Made by a program: the position numbers and the translations under genes
Notes under the pieces: model-generated
Database searches by the model: none
Seen by the model: only the letters and a program-made list of their open reading frames with translations
What the model was told of the DNA's origin: nothing
Part shown: positions 25,505 through 39,435 of the stretch, piece after piece
How the letters are laid out: every line of letters starts with the position of its first letter
Numbering within the stretch: position 1 is the stretch's first letter
Source of the DNA: VXNE01 sp965116625
GTDB taxonomy: Bacteria > Pseudomonadota > Gammaproteobacteria > Pseudomonadales > Azotimanducaceae
NCBI GenBank assembly: GCA_965116625.1
Contig: OZ220717.1
Location: 1 to 64,000, forward strand
Length of the DNA: 64,000 bases
Reading direction: 5' to 3'

Positions 25505-26949
25505 ACCCAATGAACGGACATGGCCTGACAATGCTGCTCGCGGCAACCCTGCTCATGGGGGAATTCACCGCCGCGGCAAACGACGAACCGGACGCGCCGG
25601 TCCCGGCGGAAGCAACCGCGCCCGGCGGCGCGTACCGCGGCGAGGAGCTCTCGTTCAACTTCCAGGACATAGAGGTGCGTGCGGCGCTCCTCCTGATCGC
25701 CGACTTCGCGGGAACCAACCTGGTCGCGAGCGATACGGTCTCGGGCAATGTCACCCTGCGGCTCAACCAGGTGCCATGGGACCAGGCACTGGACCTGATC
25801 CTGCGCACCAGGGGGCTCGGCAAGCGCGTCGAGGGCAACGTCCTGCTGGTGGCGCCCGCGGAAGAGTTAGCCGAACGCGAGAAGCTCGAGCTCACCAACC
25901 GCCAACAGCTCTCCGAACTGGCGCCGCTGACCACCGAGTTCATGCAGGTCAGGTATGCCAACGCGTCCGAACTGTTCGGCCTGCTGACGCGCGGCGACTC
26001 CGAGGCCTCCGTGCTTTCCGAGCGCGGCAGCGTCATCGTCGACGAGCGCACGAACGCCGTGGTCCTGACGGACACCGCAGACAACCTGGCCAAGGCGCGG
26101 GGCGTGATCTCCCAACTGGACGTCCCGGTCCGGCAGGTGCAGATCGAGTCCCGCATCGTCAACGCCAACGTGAACTTCAGCGAACGGCTCGGCGTACGTT
26201 GGGGCGGCGGTACATTGAGACGGACCGAAGCAGGGAGCGATTCTCCGGTCCTGAAACTGGGCGGCAGCCGCGAGACCCTGGCGGAATTGCAGAACATCGC
26301 GGCCGAAGGGAGCGGTGCGATTTCGTCTCCGGGTGATCTCGTCGTGGACCTCCCGGCGTCCGGGCAGGGTGCGACGCGTCTCGGCATCGGCGTCACCAAC
26401 GGCATCGACTACCTGCTCGACCTTGAGCTTTCCGCACTCGCTACCGAGGGCCAGGCCGAAATCGTCGCCAGACCCACCCTGATCACCGCCGACAAGCAGC
26501 CGGCGACGATCCAGTCCGGCGTCGAGATCCCCTACCAGGAAGCGAGCAGCTCGGGCGCGACATCGACGTCGTTCAAGCAGGCGGTGCTCTCGCTCGAGGT
26601 GACGCCAAGAATCACTCCCGACGAGCACATCATCATGGACCTCAGGGTCAACCAGGACTCCGTAGGCCAGGTGTTCAACGGCGTGCCCAGCATCGACACC
26701 ACGGCGATCACAACCCGGGTGCTGGTCCAAAACGGCCAGACGCTGGTGCTTGGCGGCATGTTCCGCACGGACAGGAACTTCTCCGTGACGAAGACGCCGC
26801 TGCTGGGCGACATCCCCTACCTGGGCCGGCTGTTCCGCCGCACCATCGAGCGGGACGACAAGCAGGAACTCCTCATCTTCATTACGCCGCGCATCATCGA
26901 AGAGGCGGGTGCCCTGATCGAGGGCCGGGTGGTGCCCGACACCGGGTGA
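25501..26949 (+). CDS. pilQ: Type IV pilus secretin PilQ, short form without AMIN domains
   Basis: The 482-aa secretin has a signal peptide, then an N0/STN domain (LSFNFQDIEVRAALLLIADF to about residue 110), an N1/KH domain (VRYANASELFGLL ... VLTDTADNL) and the secretin barrel, with the signature KTPLLGDIPYLGRLFRR and a C-terminal ELLIFITPRII. Typical PilQ proteins are near 700 residues because of N-terminal AMIN domains that bind peptidoglycan; here only about 45 residues separate the signal from N0. The protein looks intact, not truncated. Confidence 0.93.
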   Translation: MNPMNGHGLTMLLAATLLMGEFTAAANDEPDAPVPAEATAPGGAYRGEELSFNFQDIEVRAALLLIADFAGTNLVASDTVSGNVTLRLNQVPWDQALDLILRTRGLGKRVEGNVLLVAPAEELAEREKLELTNRQQLSELAPLTTEFMQVRYANASELFGLLTRGDSEASVLSERGSVIVDERTNAVVLTDTADNLAKARGVISQLDVPVRQVQIESRIVNANVNFSERLGVRWGGGTLRRTEAGSDSPVLKLGGSRETLAELQNIAAEGSGAISSPGDLVVDLPASGQGATRLGIGVTNGIDYLLDLELSALATEGQAEIVARPTLITADKQPATIQSGVEIPYQEASSSGATSTSFKQAVLSLEVTPRITPDEHIIMDLRVNQDSVGQVFNGVPSIDTTAITTRVLVQNGQTLVLGGMFRTDRNFSVTKTPLLGDIPYLGRLFRRTIERDDKQELLIFITPRIIEEAGALIEGRVVPDTG

Positions 26950-26957
26950 ACCCCGAT

Positions 26958-28361
26958 TCAGCGGCTCGCGAGATACGCTTCGACCTCCGCCTGCCCCGCA
27001 ACCGCCGCCCACTCGAGCGGCGTCCCCGCGTGGTGCGCATCGCGCACATCCGGCCGCGCGCCCCCGTCAAGCAGCAGTTTCACCATTTCCAGGTGGCCAT
27101 GGAACGCTGCCTGGTGCAGCGGTGCAGCCGGCGTGCTGTCACCCGTGTTGGGATCGAATCCCAGCTCGAGCATGAGGCGGACCGCAGCGAGCCGATTGGA
27201 ACTGGCGGCATCGACGATCAGTTGCGGGTCGTCGGTCTGCGTCCGCTCGACCAGGTCGGATTGTTCTTCGAGGAGCATCCGGGCCGTGCCCTCGTCCGCG
27301 CCCATGCAGGCGGCCGCAAACCGATTCGTGGCATCCAGTGCCGCAGCGGCGGCACCATGGTCGGAGAGATATTGCGCGAGGTCCGGATGCCCGCCGCGCA
27401 AGGCTGCTTCAAACAGCGTTCGTCCGTCACCGGCATCGATCGACAAGTCTGCTCCGCGATCGATCAGCAGTCTCGCGCGTTCCACATGGTGTTGGCGCAC
27501 CGCCCATTGCAACTGGTAGCCGAGGACCTTGTCCGGGTTGTCCACCAGTTCTCCGTTCTCCTCCAGCAGCCAGTTGTTCCGGTGTTCCGCGCTCAAGCCG
27601 TATTCGAGCAGCATCTCGAGGCATTCGCTGCCCGCTGTGAACATCGTGTTGTAAAGCGCCTGGCCGTCGTTAGGATCGGCGCCGGCATCGAGCAGCAGCT
27701 TCGCCAGTTCGTCGCGGTCCTCGTGTTCCGGCTGGTTCACAGGGCCCATCTCGCCTTCCCCGAAAGCGCCTGTGAGCGCGGTGAACCGGTACTGGCCTCC
27801 CCACATGTAGTGCGCGTTGGGATCGGCGCCCCGCTCGATCAGGAGCCGCGCCACCGCAAGCGTCGAGCCACCCTCGAGGTTGAGACGCGAATAGCAGGCA
27901 TAGAGCAATGGTTCCCAATCGAAGTACCCGCCACGCACGCCCGCCAGCGATGCGTCGGTGTCGAGAAAGTCCGCTACTGCGCGCGCATCTCCGACGCAGG
28001 CGGCGGACCAGATGTCCCGCGTTCCGAGCGCCGGATCGGCATCCAGCATCGCCCGCGCGCGTTCGCGATTGGCGGGCCTGTCGCTGTCGAAATAGTTGAG
28101 GCAGGCCAGTTGCTGGAAGTCCGAGCCCGCACCCGAGTGCGTAACAAATACCTCCAATTGCCGCCACGTTGAAAAGCCATGTGTCCGGGCCGTCAGGAGT
28201 TTCGCGTCCGCGTCGGACAGCGGGGCTCTCCGCACCCCGCCGAGTGACGTGCGAATCTCGTCGGTGGCCTCGACTTCGCCCGCCTCCCAGCGATGACGGA
28301 GCGATGTGGCCCGTTGCCGCATTTCCGCAATGCTGTGTCTGGCGGGTAGTTGTTTCAGCAT
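26958..28361 (-). CDS. Ankyrin-repeat protein
   Basis: The chosen start gives 467 aa. An N-terminal helical section (LPARHSIAEMRQRATSLRHRW) is followed by about nine ankyrin repeats, recognisable by ...ARLLIERGADPNAH, LLLDAGADPND, LEMLLEYGL, ARLLIDRGADLSID and LHQAAFHGHLEMVKLLLDGG. It has no signal peptide or membrane segment, so it is probably a cytoplasmic protein-binding protein; some symbionts export ankyrin proteins, but nothing here shows that. Upstream in-frame ATGs (28391, 28457) are possible, none with a clear Shine-Dalgarno. It lies opposite to and between pilQ and aroK. Confidence 0.85.
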   Translation of the reverse strand: MLKQLPARHSIAEMRQRATSLRHRWEAGEVEATDEIRTSLGGVRRAPLSDADAKLLTARTHGFSTWRQLEVFVTHSGAGSDFQQLACLNYFDSDRPANRERARAMLDADPALGTRDIWSAACVGDARAVADFLDTDASLAGVRGGYFDWEPLLYACYSRLNLEGGSTLAVARLLIERGADPNAHYMWGGQYRFTALTGAFGEGEMGPVNQPEHEDRDELAKLLLDAGADPNDGQALYNTMFTAGSECLEMLLEYGLSAEHRNNWLLEENGELVDNPDKVLGYQLQWAVRQHHVERARLLIDRGADLSIDAGDGRTLFEAALRGGHPDLAQYLSDHGAAAAALDATNRFAAACMGADEGTARMLLEEQSDLVERTQTDDPQLIVDAASSNRLAAVRLMLELGFDPNTGDSTPAAPLHQAAFHGHLEMVKLLLDGGARPDVRDAHHAGTPLEWAAVAGQAEVEAYLASR

Positions 28362-28500
28362 GGCTAATCGACCGATCACCAAGGAACCCATATTGCATGT
28401 GGTCTCGCACGAAAGCGAACGGGCGTCGGCCTCCCCTCCGGGGTTGTTCTTCATGTTGTTTTTTCGTCGTGCATTCCCACCAGAACAGTACAATACGCAT

Positions 28501-29232
28501 ATGCAGCATCGACCTTCGCAAGGATCATCAGGACAATTGATCGCCGACGATGAAGTGATGCGCGGCCGGCAATCGCACGCTCCTCGACTCAAGGCCGGGG
28601 AACGGCTGACACGAGACGAATTCGAAAGGCGCTACGCGGCGTGCCCCGACATCAAGAAGGCGGAACTGATCGACGGCATAGTGCGCATGCCGCCGCCCGT
28701 GCGCTACGAAGTGCATGGCAAGCCTCACGCGGCCATCTTCGCCCCGATCTTGGTATACGCCGCCCACACTCCGGGCGTGGGCGTCGCCGACAACACGACT
28801 GTGCGCCTCGACGCCGACAACGAGCCACAACCAGACGTCATGCTGCGGATCGAGTCGCCAGCGCTGCGGCAATCGGTGGTCGATGCCGACGGCTACATAC
28901 AGGATGCGCCCGAACTCGTCGCGGAGGTGTCCGCCACCAGCGCTTCCTACGACTTGGGCGACAAACTCCGGGTTTACCGCCGCCACGGCGTACGCGAGTA
29001 CATCGTGTGGCGGACGCGCGAGCGTCGCTTGGACTGGTTTCAACTCGTCGGAGATGCGTACCAGCCGCTCCCGGCGGACGCCGATAACGTGATCCGTAGT
29101 CGGGCATTCCCCGGCCTGCGCATCGCCGCAACAGCACTCCTAGACGGAGACCTCGCTGCCGTGATGGCGAAGGCCCACGAGGGAATTGGCAGCCCGGAAC
29201 ATCGAGAGTTCGTGGCACGCTTGGACGGATAA
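28501..29232 (+). CDS. Uma2-family (DUF820) putative endonuclease
   Basis: The 243-aa protein has the Uma2 restriction-endonuclease-like fold: RLTRDEFERRYAACPDIKKAELIDGIV at the start, EPQPDVMLRI with the metal Asp, then ELVAEVSATSASYDLGDKLRVYRRHGVREYIVW with the catalytic Glu-x-x and Lys. Uma2 genes are abundant in cyanobacteria and in several host-associated lineages; the biological role is unknown. The start ATG at 28501 is divergent from the ankyrin gene. Confidence 0.85.
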   Translation: MQHRPSQGSSGQLIADDEVMRGRQSHAPRLKAGERLTRDEFERRYAACPDIKKAELIDGIVRMPPPVRYEVHGKPHAAIFAPILVYAAHTPGVGVADNTTVRLDADNEPQPDVMLRIESPALRQSVVDADGYIQDAPELVAEVSATSASYDLGDKLRVYRRHGVREYIVWRTRERRLDWFQLVGDAYQPLPADADNVIRSRAFPGLRIAATALLDGDLAAVMAKAHEGIGSPEHREFVARLDG

Positions 29233-29366
29233 GCGGCGGCGGAACACTATTTCCGGGTCAACGGCGGCGAATTCCGACGGGTCGCCAGCCGAGGGTCCTG
29301 TCAGGGAAGCGGACGACGCCCACCCGCAACGCGCTACACTATTCGGTAGACCTATTGGTTCCGCCC

Positions 29367-29879
29367 ATGCCCAAGCGCAATGTCTTTCTGATCGGGATGA
29401 TGGCTTCCGGCAAGAGCACTGTCGGCCGTCACCTCGCCAAGGCGCTCGGTCTCGATTTCGTCGACAGCGACAGCGTCATCGAAGATCGCGCCGGAGCCGA
29501 CATTCCGTGGATCTTCGATATCGAGGGGGAGGAGAAATTCCGGGACCGCGAAGAAAAGGTGATCGAGGAACTCACGAAAAGGAACGGTGTAGTGATCGCG
29601 ACCGGCGGGGGCGTCGTGCTGCGGGAGGTCAACCGCCGCAGACTTTCCGAACGGGGTACGGTGGTCTACCTTAACGCCCCGTTCGAGAGCCTCGTGGCAC
29701 GCGCCCGGGGGAACACGCGACGGCCGCTCCTCACCGGCGAAAACGCGCGGGACAAGCTGGTCGAACTCATGGATCAACGCGGCGACCTGTACGCGCAGAC
29801 CGCAGATATCGAGATTCGCACGGATGACCGTCCGCCCCGGGTGATTGCCCAGCGGATCGTCTCCGAACTGGAGGCCTGA
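29367..29879 (+). CDS. aroK: Shikimate kinase
   Basis: The 170-aa enzyme phosphorylates shikimate in the chorismate pathway. It has the P-loop GMMASGKST (10-18), the shikimate-binding DSD near residue 34, the GEEKFRDRE block and the ATGGGVV motif. The ATG at 29367 is preferred over the upstream TTG at 29355. It is followed after two bases by aroB, as in most gammaproteobacteria. Confidence 0.95.
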   Translation: MPKRNVFLIGMMASGKSTVGRHLAKALGLDFVDSDSVIEDRAGADIPWIFDIEGEEKFRDREEKVIEELTKRNGVVIATGGGVVLREVNRRRLSERGTVVYLNAPFESLVARARGNTRRPLLTGENARDKLVELMDQRGDLYAQTADIEIRTDDRPPRVIAQRIVSELEA

Positions 29880-29881
29880 CG

Positions 29882-30985
29882 ATGGCGGACGCGCCCACCA
29901 ACCTCGTGGTTGATCTCGGCGAGCGCAGCTATCCGATCCGGATCGGCCGCGGACTGCTCGGGCGCCCCGGACTGCTCGACGATTACGTGCCCGGCAGACA
30001 GGCGTTCATCGTTACCAACGAAGCGGTTCGGGACCGCTACCTGGATGTGCTGCTATCGAGCCTCCCACCGTCGGTGAAGGCAGATTGCACATGCATCGGC
30101 GACGGCGAGGCGTTCAAGACGCTCGACACCTACGCTGCGCTCATGGAACAACTCATCGCCGGAGGCCATAACCGCACCACGGCCATCATCGGTCTCGGCG
30201 GCGGCGTCATCGGCGATGTCGCCGGCTTCGTCGCCGCCACCTACCAGCGGGGTGTCGCCTTCATCCAGGTGCCGACGACGCTGCTGGCCCTGGTGGATTC
30301 GTCCGTGGGCGGCAAGACCGCGGTCAACCACAGCCGGGGCAAGAACCTCATCGGGTCCTTCTACCAGCCGCGCTGCGTGATCGCGGACATCGGCACGCTT
30401 CAGACGCTGCCGCCACGCGAACTCGGGGCGGGGATCGCCGAGGTCATCAAGTACGGTGTCATCTACGACGCCGCCTTCTTCGACTGGCTCGACGTCAACC
30501 TGGAGCGCCTGCTCACGCTCGACGCGGATGCACTCACCTACGCGGTGGCGGAGTCATGCCGGATCAAGGCCGCGGTGGTGCAGGCCGATGAGCGCGAGAC
30601 CGGCTTGAGGGCCATCCTGAACTTCGGCCACACGTTCGGCCACGCGCTGGAGGCACTGACCGGTTACGAGCAACTGTTGCATGGCGAAGCGGTGGCGATC
30701 GGCATGGTCATGGCGGCCGACCTTTCCTCCCGGTGGGGGAAACTGCCCCGCGACGACGCGACGCGAATCAAGGACCTGATCGCCCGCGCCGGCTTGCCGG
30801 TGGCGCCGCCACCGGTCGCCGCCGACGCGATGCTGGAGACCATGGGCATGGACAAGAAGGTCGTCGACGGACGCCTTCGCCTCATACTGACGGACGCCAT
30901 CGGCTCTGCGGCGATGACGGACCAGGCGCCGGAAGACGCGATCCGGAAGACACTCGAGGCGGGCGAGGCGCTCTGCGCGGAGTAA
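29882..30985 (+). CDS. aroB: 3-dehydroquinate synthase
   Basis: A 367-aa NAD- and metal-dependent enzyme converting DAHP to 3-dehydroquinate. It has the GLGGGVIGDVAGFVAATYQRG nucleotide site, the SSVGGKTAVNH substrate loop, metal ligands in ELGAGIAEVIKYG, and the HTFGHALE and HGEAVAIGM histidines. Length and motifs are standard. The 3-prime end is followed by a hairpin shared with the convergent EF-G-like gene. Confidence 0.96.
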   Translation: MADAPTNLVVDLGERSYPIRIGRGLLGRPGLLDDYVPGRQAFIVTNEAVRDRYLDVLLSSLPPSVKADCTCIGDGEAFKTLDTYAALMEQLIAGGHNRTTAIIGLGGGVIGDVAGFVAATYQRGVAFIQVPTTLLALVDSSVGGKTAVNHSRGKNLIGSFYQPRCVIADIGTLQTLPPRELGAGIAEVIKYGVIYDAAFFDWLDVNLERLLTLDADALTYAVAESCRIKAAVVQADERETGLRAILNFGHTFGHALEALTGYEQLLHGEAVAIGMVMAADLSSRWGKLPRDDATRIKDLIARAGLPVAPPPVAADAMLETMGMDKKVVDGRLRLILTDAIGSAAMTDQAPEDAIRKTLEAGEALCAE

Positions 30986-31003
30986 CCGGCACCGCGCCCG
31001 GTT
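30984..31003. terminator. Hairpin between convergent aroB and EF-G-like genes
   Basis: AACCGG-caccgcgc-CCGGTT gives a perfect 6-bp stem with an 8-base loop, starting at the aroB stop codon and ending just before the opposing stop. It is likely a bidirectional terminator or 3-prime stabiliser. Confidence 0.5.
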
Positions 31004-31005
31004 CC

Positions 31006-33042
31006 TCAATCGTCCCGGCGGAACGCCCTGACGAGTTCCTCCTGATCCATCGCCGGCACCTGGGCATAGTGGCTGAAAGCCATGCTGAAAGCCCCCTCGC
31101 CGCCCGAGAGTGAATTCAGCCGCGAGTGATAGCCCTGCGCTTCCTTCAGCGGGACCTGGCCCGAAATCTCCGCGCGGCCGCCCGTCAGGCTGTTGGTGCC
31201 CTTGATCGAGCCGCGCATGCTGGACAGGTCGCCCGCGACATCTCCCATGCAATGGTCGGGAACCGTTACCGTGATGTCGACGATCGGTTCCATGACGATC
31301 GGCCTCGCGGCCCGTACGGCGTTGATGAACGCCTGTCGGCCCGCAGACACGAAAGCGACCTCCTTCGAGTCCACCGAGTGGTGCTTGCCGTCGTGGACGG
31401 TGACCCGGACATCCTGCAACGGGTAGCCCGATATCGCGCCGCCGGCGATGACTTCCCGTACGCCTTTTTCCACCGCGGGGATGAACTGGGACGGGATGAC
31501 ACCGCCCACCACCGCGTCGACGAACTCGAATCCCTCGCCTCGGGGCAACGGCTCGACCCGCAGGAACACTTCCCCGAACTGCCCCGCGCCGCCCGTCTGT
31601 TTCTTGTGGCGGTGGTGCCCCTCCGCCTTGCCGACGATCGTCTCGCGATAGGCGATGGAGGGAAGCGAGGTCTTCAACGAGATACCGTACTTGTTCGCCA
31701 CCTCGTCAAGGGTGATGCGCATGTGCAGTTCGCCGATGCCGCGCAGCACGGTTTCGTTCATCGACGCGATCTGCTCGAGGCGCAGGGAGGGGTCTTCCGC
31801 GCACAACGTCGATACCGCTTCATTCGCCTTCTGCGCTTCGACGTCGGTTTCCGCCGCGATCGCGCGCCCGTACATGGGCTCCGGCAACGGCGTGGACTTG
31901 AGGTGAATGCCGTTTACGTCGCGGGCGTCGTGCAGGACCGCATTGAACCGCATGTCTTCCGCCCGGGGAATTGCGCAGATGTCACCCGGAATCGCCGTGT
32001 CGACCTCGGTCTGTTCAGCGCCGTTGAGCTTGAGAAGGTGACCGATCTTGAATGGCTTGCGCCCGTCGCCGACGAATATCTGTCCGCCGCGCCGCACGGT
32101 GCCCTGGTGGTTGCGGACCGTCGCCATGCGTCCGCGGAAGGGGTCGATATCGACCTTGACCACATGCGCCACCGCGTGCGCCGCAGGGTCTGGCGTGATC
32201 GAGGCCGGTTCCGCGTCTTCGCCTTCGCCCTGGACGAAAGGCGGAGGATTGCCTTCCATGGGGTTCGGCATGAAGCGCCCGAATATGTCGAGCAGTTCCG
32301 GCACGCCGGCACCGGTCGTGGCCGACGCGAAACAGATCGGCACGAGATGTCCTTCCCGCAGTGCCTTCTCGAAAGGTTCGTGGAGTTGCTCGGGCTCGAC
32401 TTCGCCCTGTTCGAGGTACAGTTCCATCAGGTCGTCGTCGACTTCGACGACCTGGTCGACAATCTGTTCGTGGGCGGCTTCCACCGAACCGAAGTCCGGA
32501 TCGGCACCGTTCGACTCGAAGAAGACATCCACCACCTTCGTCCCGCCTTGGGCCGGCAGGTTGATCGGAAGGCACTCCGAGCCGAACCCGTCCTGGATCT
32601 GTTCCAGCACGGCACCCGCGTCTGCGTTCGGCGCGTCGATCTTGTTCACCACGATCATCCGGCACAGACCCTGCGCCCGTGCCGCCTCCATGAACTGCTG
32701 CGTCATCGGTTCAACACCGGCCACTGCATCGACGACGACCGCCGCGGTTTCAACCGCCGGCAACACCGAGAGGGTCCTTCCCTGGAAATCGGGATATCCG
32801 GGGGTGTCGACGAGATTGACGTGCGTATCCCCGTGATCGAGGTGACAGAACGTGGCGCGCAGCGAGTGTTTCAGTTCCTGCTCACGCGGGTCGAAGTCGG
32901 AGACCGTGTCCCCGGCATCCACGGATCCCCTGTTCGGGATCTTGCCCGCCGTATGCAGCAGCGCTTCGTTCAGCTCGGTCTTGCCAGCGCCAGCGTGTCC
33001 GACCAGCGCAATATTGCGGATTTCTTCCGTGGTATACGCCAC
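31006..33042 (-). CDS. Elongation factor G-like GTPase
   Basis: A 678-aa translational GTPase of the EF-G-like paralogue group. It shows the G1 motif GHAGAGKTEL, G3 DTPGYPDF and G4 NKID, then domain II (FRGRMATVRNHQGTVRRGGQ) and domains III-V with GELHMRITLDEV. The RHKKQTGGAGQFGEV motif is typical of EF-G-like proteins. Its role on the ribosome is unclear; canonical fusA would lie with the str operon elsewhere. The start is set by AAAGGAGG (33051-33058) upstream of the GTG at 33042; an earlier TTG at 33069 would put this Shine-Dalgarno inside the gene. Confidence 0.92.
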   Translation of the reverse strand: MAYTTEEIRNIALVGHAGAGKTELNEALLHTAGKIPNRGSVDAGDTVSDFDPREQELKHSLRATFCHLDHGDTHVNLVDTPGYPDFQGRTLSVLPAVETAAVVVDAVAGVEPMTQQFMEAARAQGLCRMIVVNKIDAPNADAGAVLEQIQDGFGSECLPINLPAQGGTKVVDVFFESNGADPDFGSVEAAHEQIVDQVVEVDDDLMELYLEQGEVEPEQLHEPFEKALREGHLVPICFASATTGAGVPELLDIFGRFMPNPMEGNPPPFVQGEGEDAEPASITPDPAAHAVAHVVKVDIDPFRGRMATVRNHQGTVRRGGQIFVGDGRKPFKIGHLLKLNGAEQTEVDTAIPGDICAIPRAEDMRFNAVLHDARDVNGIHLKSTPLPEPMYGRAIAAETDVEAQKANEAVSTLCAEDPSLRLEQIASMNETVLRGIGELHMRITLDEVANKYGISLKTSLPSIAYRETIVGKAEGHHRHKKQTGGAGQFGEVFLRVEPLPRGEGFEFVDAVVGGVIPSQFIPAVEKGVREVIAGGAISGYPLQDVRVTVHDGKHHSVDSKEVAFVSAGRQAFINAVRAARPIVMEPIVDITVTVPDHCMGDVAGDLSSMRGSIKGTNSLTGGRAEISGQVPLKEAQGYHSRLNSLSGGEGAFSMAFSHYAQVPAMDQEELVRAFRRDD

Positions 33043-33131
33043 TTCAAGCCCTCCTTTGTCATCACCCAATGGCGAATATAAACCGAAAAACGGCCTTCGC
33101 CATCACGTTTTTGTTGCGTGTTCCGCCGAAC

Positions 33132-34595
33132 TTACGGCAGCAGCGTCGAACCGGTTAGGTATCGGTCGATTTCGCGGGCCGCTTCCCTTCCCTCGTTGAT
33201 CGCGCGGACCACGAGGGATTGGCCGCCGCGGCAGTCTCCGGCCGCGAAGACGCCCTCCCGGTTCGTCTTGTGCACGCCTTTCTCCGCGGAATAGTTCGAG
33301 CGCTCGTCGTACTCGAGCCCGAGCCGTTCCGACACGGCGTTCTCCGGGCCGAGGAAGCCCATGGCGAGGAACACGAGCTGCGCTTCCCACACCCGCTCGG
33401 TCCCTTCGAGGTCCCGGAACCTTCCGTTTTCCAGCGCGACGTCGATGGTGCGCATGCCCGCGAGGCCGCCGTTGCCGTCGTCGATGAACTCCACCGTGTT
33501 GATGCAGTAGATCCGGGGATCGTCGCCGAATTTCGCGCCGGACTCCTGGTGTGCGTAGTCGGTGCGCAGGATGTTCGGATACAGCGGCCAGGGGTTGTTC
33601 GGCGCGCGCTCCGGCGGGGGCGACGGGAACAGTTCGAAGTTCTGGAGCGACTTGCATCCGTGCCGAAGCGCGGTCCCGATGCAGTCCGCGCCGGTGTCGC
33701 CGCCGCCGATGACCACCACATCCTTGCCCTTGGCGGAAATGAAGTTGCCGTCCTCGAAGTTCGAGTCGAGCAGGCTCCGGGTATTGGCGGTCAGGAACTC
33801 CATGGCGAAGTAGACACCCTTGAGCTCCCGGCCCGGCACCGGCAGGTTCCGGGGCACCGTGGCGCCGGTGGCGAGGAGCACTGCGTCGGACGCCTCGAAC
33901 AACGCCTCGGCATCGATGCTGCCGTTGGATCCGTCCCCGACGTTGGCGTTGGTGACGAACTCGATCCCCTCCTCGCGCATGAGGGCCAGACGCCGCTCGA
34001 CAATGCGTTCCTTCTCGAGCTTCATGTTCGGGATGCCGTATGTGAGCAAGCCGCCGATGCGGTCCGCCCGCTCGTACACGGTCACCTTGTGCCCGGCCTG
34101 GTTGAGTTGCGCGGCGGCGGCGAGACCCGCGGGGCCCGAACCGATAACCGCGACCTTCTTGCCGGTGCGGGTCTTCGGCGGCATGGGCACCACCCAGCCT
34201 TCCTCGAAGCCCCGGTCGATGATCGCCATCTCGATGTTCTTGATGGTCACGGCGGGATCGGTGATGCCCAGTACGCACGCGCCTTCGCACGGCGCCGGGC
34301 AGACCCTTCCGGTGAACTCCGGGAAGTTGTTGGTCTTGTGCAGCCGGTCGAGGGCGTCGCGCCAGTGCCCGCGATAGACGAGGTCGTTCCACTCCGGGAT
34401 CAGGTTGTGGATCGGGCAGCCGTTCTCCGACTGGCAGAACGGCACCCCGCAGTCCATGCAGCGCGCGCCCTGGGTCTCCAGATGCCCGACGTCGTGGTCC
34501 GTGTAGATCTCGCGAAAGTCGAGGACGCGCGCCTTCGGGTCGCGGTACGGTTCCGCAACGCGCTCGAACTCCATGAATCCCGTGGTCTTGCCCAT
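33132..34595 (-). CDS. gltD: Glutamate synthase (NADPH) small subunit
   Basis: The 487-aa subunit supplies electrons from NADPH to GltB. It has the N-terminal Fe-S domain (CMDCGVPFCQSENGCP, then CPAPCEGACVLG), an FAD-binding GSGPAGLAAAAQL and an NADPH-binding VVIGGGDTGADCIGT. The C-terminal AAGDCRGGQSLVVRAI closes the FAD site. It lies 12 bp downstream of gltB on the same strand. Confidence 0.96.
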   Translation of the reverse strand: MGKTTGFMEFERVAEPYRDPKARVLDFREIYTDHDVGHLETQGARCMDCGVPFCQSENGCPIHNLIPEWNDLVYRGHWRDALDRLHKTNNFPEFTGRVCPAPCEGACVLGITDPAVTIKNIEMAIIDRGFEEGWVVPMPPKTRTGKKVAVIGSGPAGLAAAAQLNQAGHKVTVYERADRIGGLLTYGIPNMKLEKERIVERRLALMREEGIEFVTNANVGDGSNGSIDAEALFEASDAVLLATGATVPRNLPVPGRELKGVYFAMEFLTANTRSLLDSNFEDGNFISAKGKDVVVIGGGDTGADCIGTALRHGCKSLQNFELFPSPPPERAPNNPWPLYPNILRTDYAHQESGAKFGDDPRIYCINTVEFIDDGNGGLAGMRTIDVALENGRFRDLEGTERVWEAQLVFLAMGFLGPENAVSERLGLEYDERSNYSAEKGVHKTNREGVFAAGDCRGGQSLVVRAINEGREAAREIDRYLTGSTLLP

Positions 34596-34607
34596 TGTGG
34601 TGTTCTG

Positions 34608-39197
<4,590 letters not shown>

Positions 39198-39265
39198 CGA
39201 TCAGGTTTTGTTTGGCGAACGCGCAAAAATGGCAGAAAAGCACCAGCGTATCAAGTCAGGAGAAC

Positions 39266-39282
39266 CGTTCCACACAGGAACG
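39266..39282. promoter_or_regulatory. Inverted repeat upstream of gltB
   Basis: CGTTCC-ACACA-GGAACG has perfect 6-bp arms, about 70 bp upstream of gltB. It is the only clear dyad on the gltB-proximal side of the 238-bp gap and could be a regulator site or a small hairpin. Function unknown. Confidence 0.35.
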
Positions 39283-39391
39283 TGGTTCGATAACTCATTG
39301 AAACAAATCGGATATTTCCGCCCTTGGATCCCATATTTCCCAACGCGGATGGAAAACCCGCACTGATTTGACTTGGATGAGCCGCACAATC

Positions 39392-39406
39392 GACTCATGA
39401 TGAGTC
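39392..39406. promoter_or_regulatory. Inverted repeat upstream of the RHH antitoxin, candidate operator
   Basis: GACTCAT-G-ATGAGTC is a perfect 7-bp dyad ending 29 bp before the GTG start. A further GACTCA half-site lies at 39414-39419. Ribbon-helix-helix antitoxins autorepress through such short palindromes. Confidence 0.55.
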
Positions 39407-39435
39407 ACCAACTGACTCAAGAGAGTTGAACGAAC

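Noticed and set aside
31126..33081. Long plus-strand frame (651 aa) opposite the EF-G-like gene
   Set aside because: Shadow of a clear GTPase gene with no recognisable motifs of its own.
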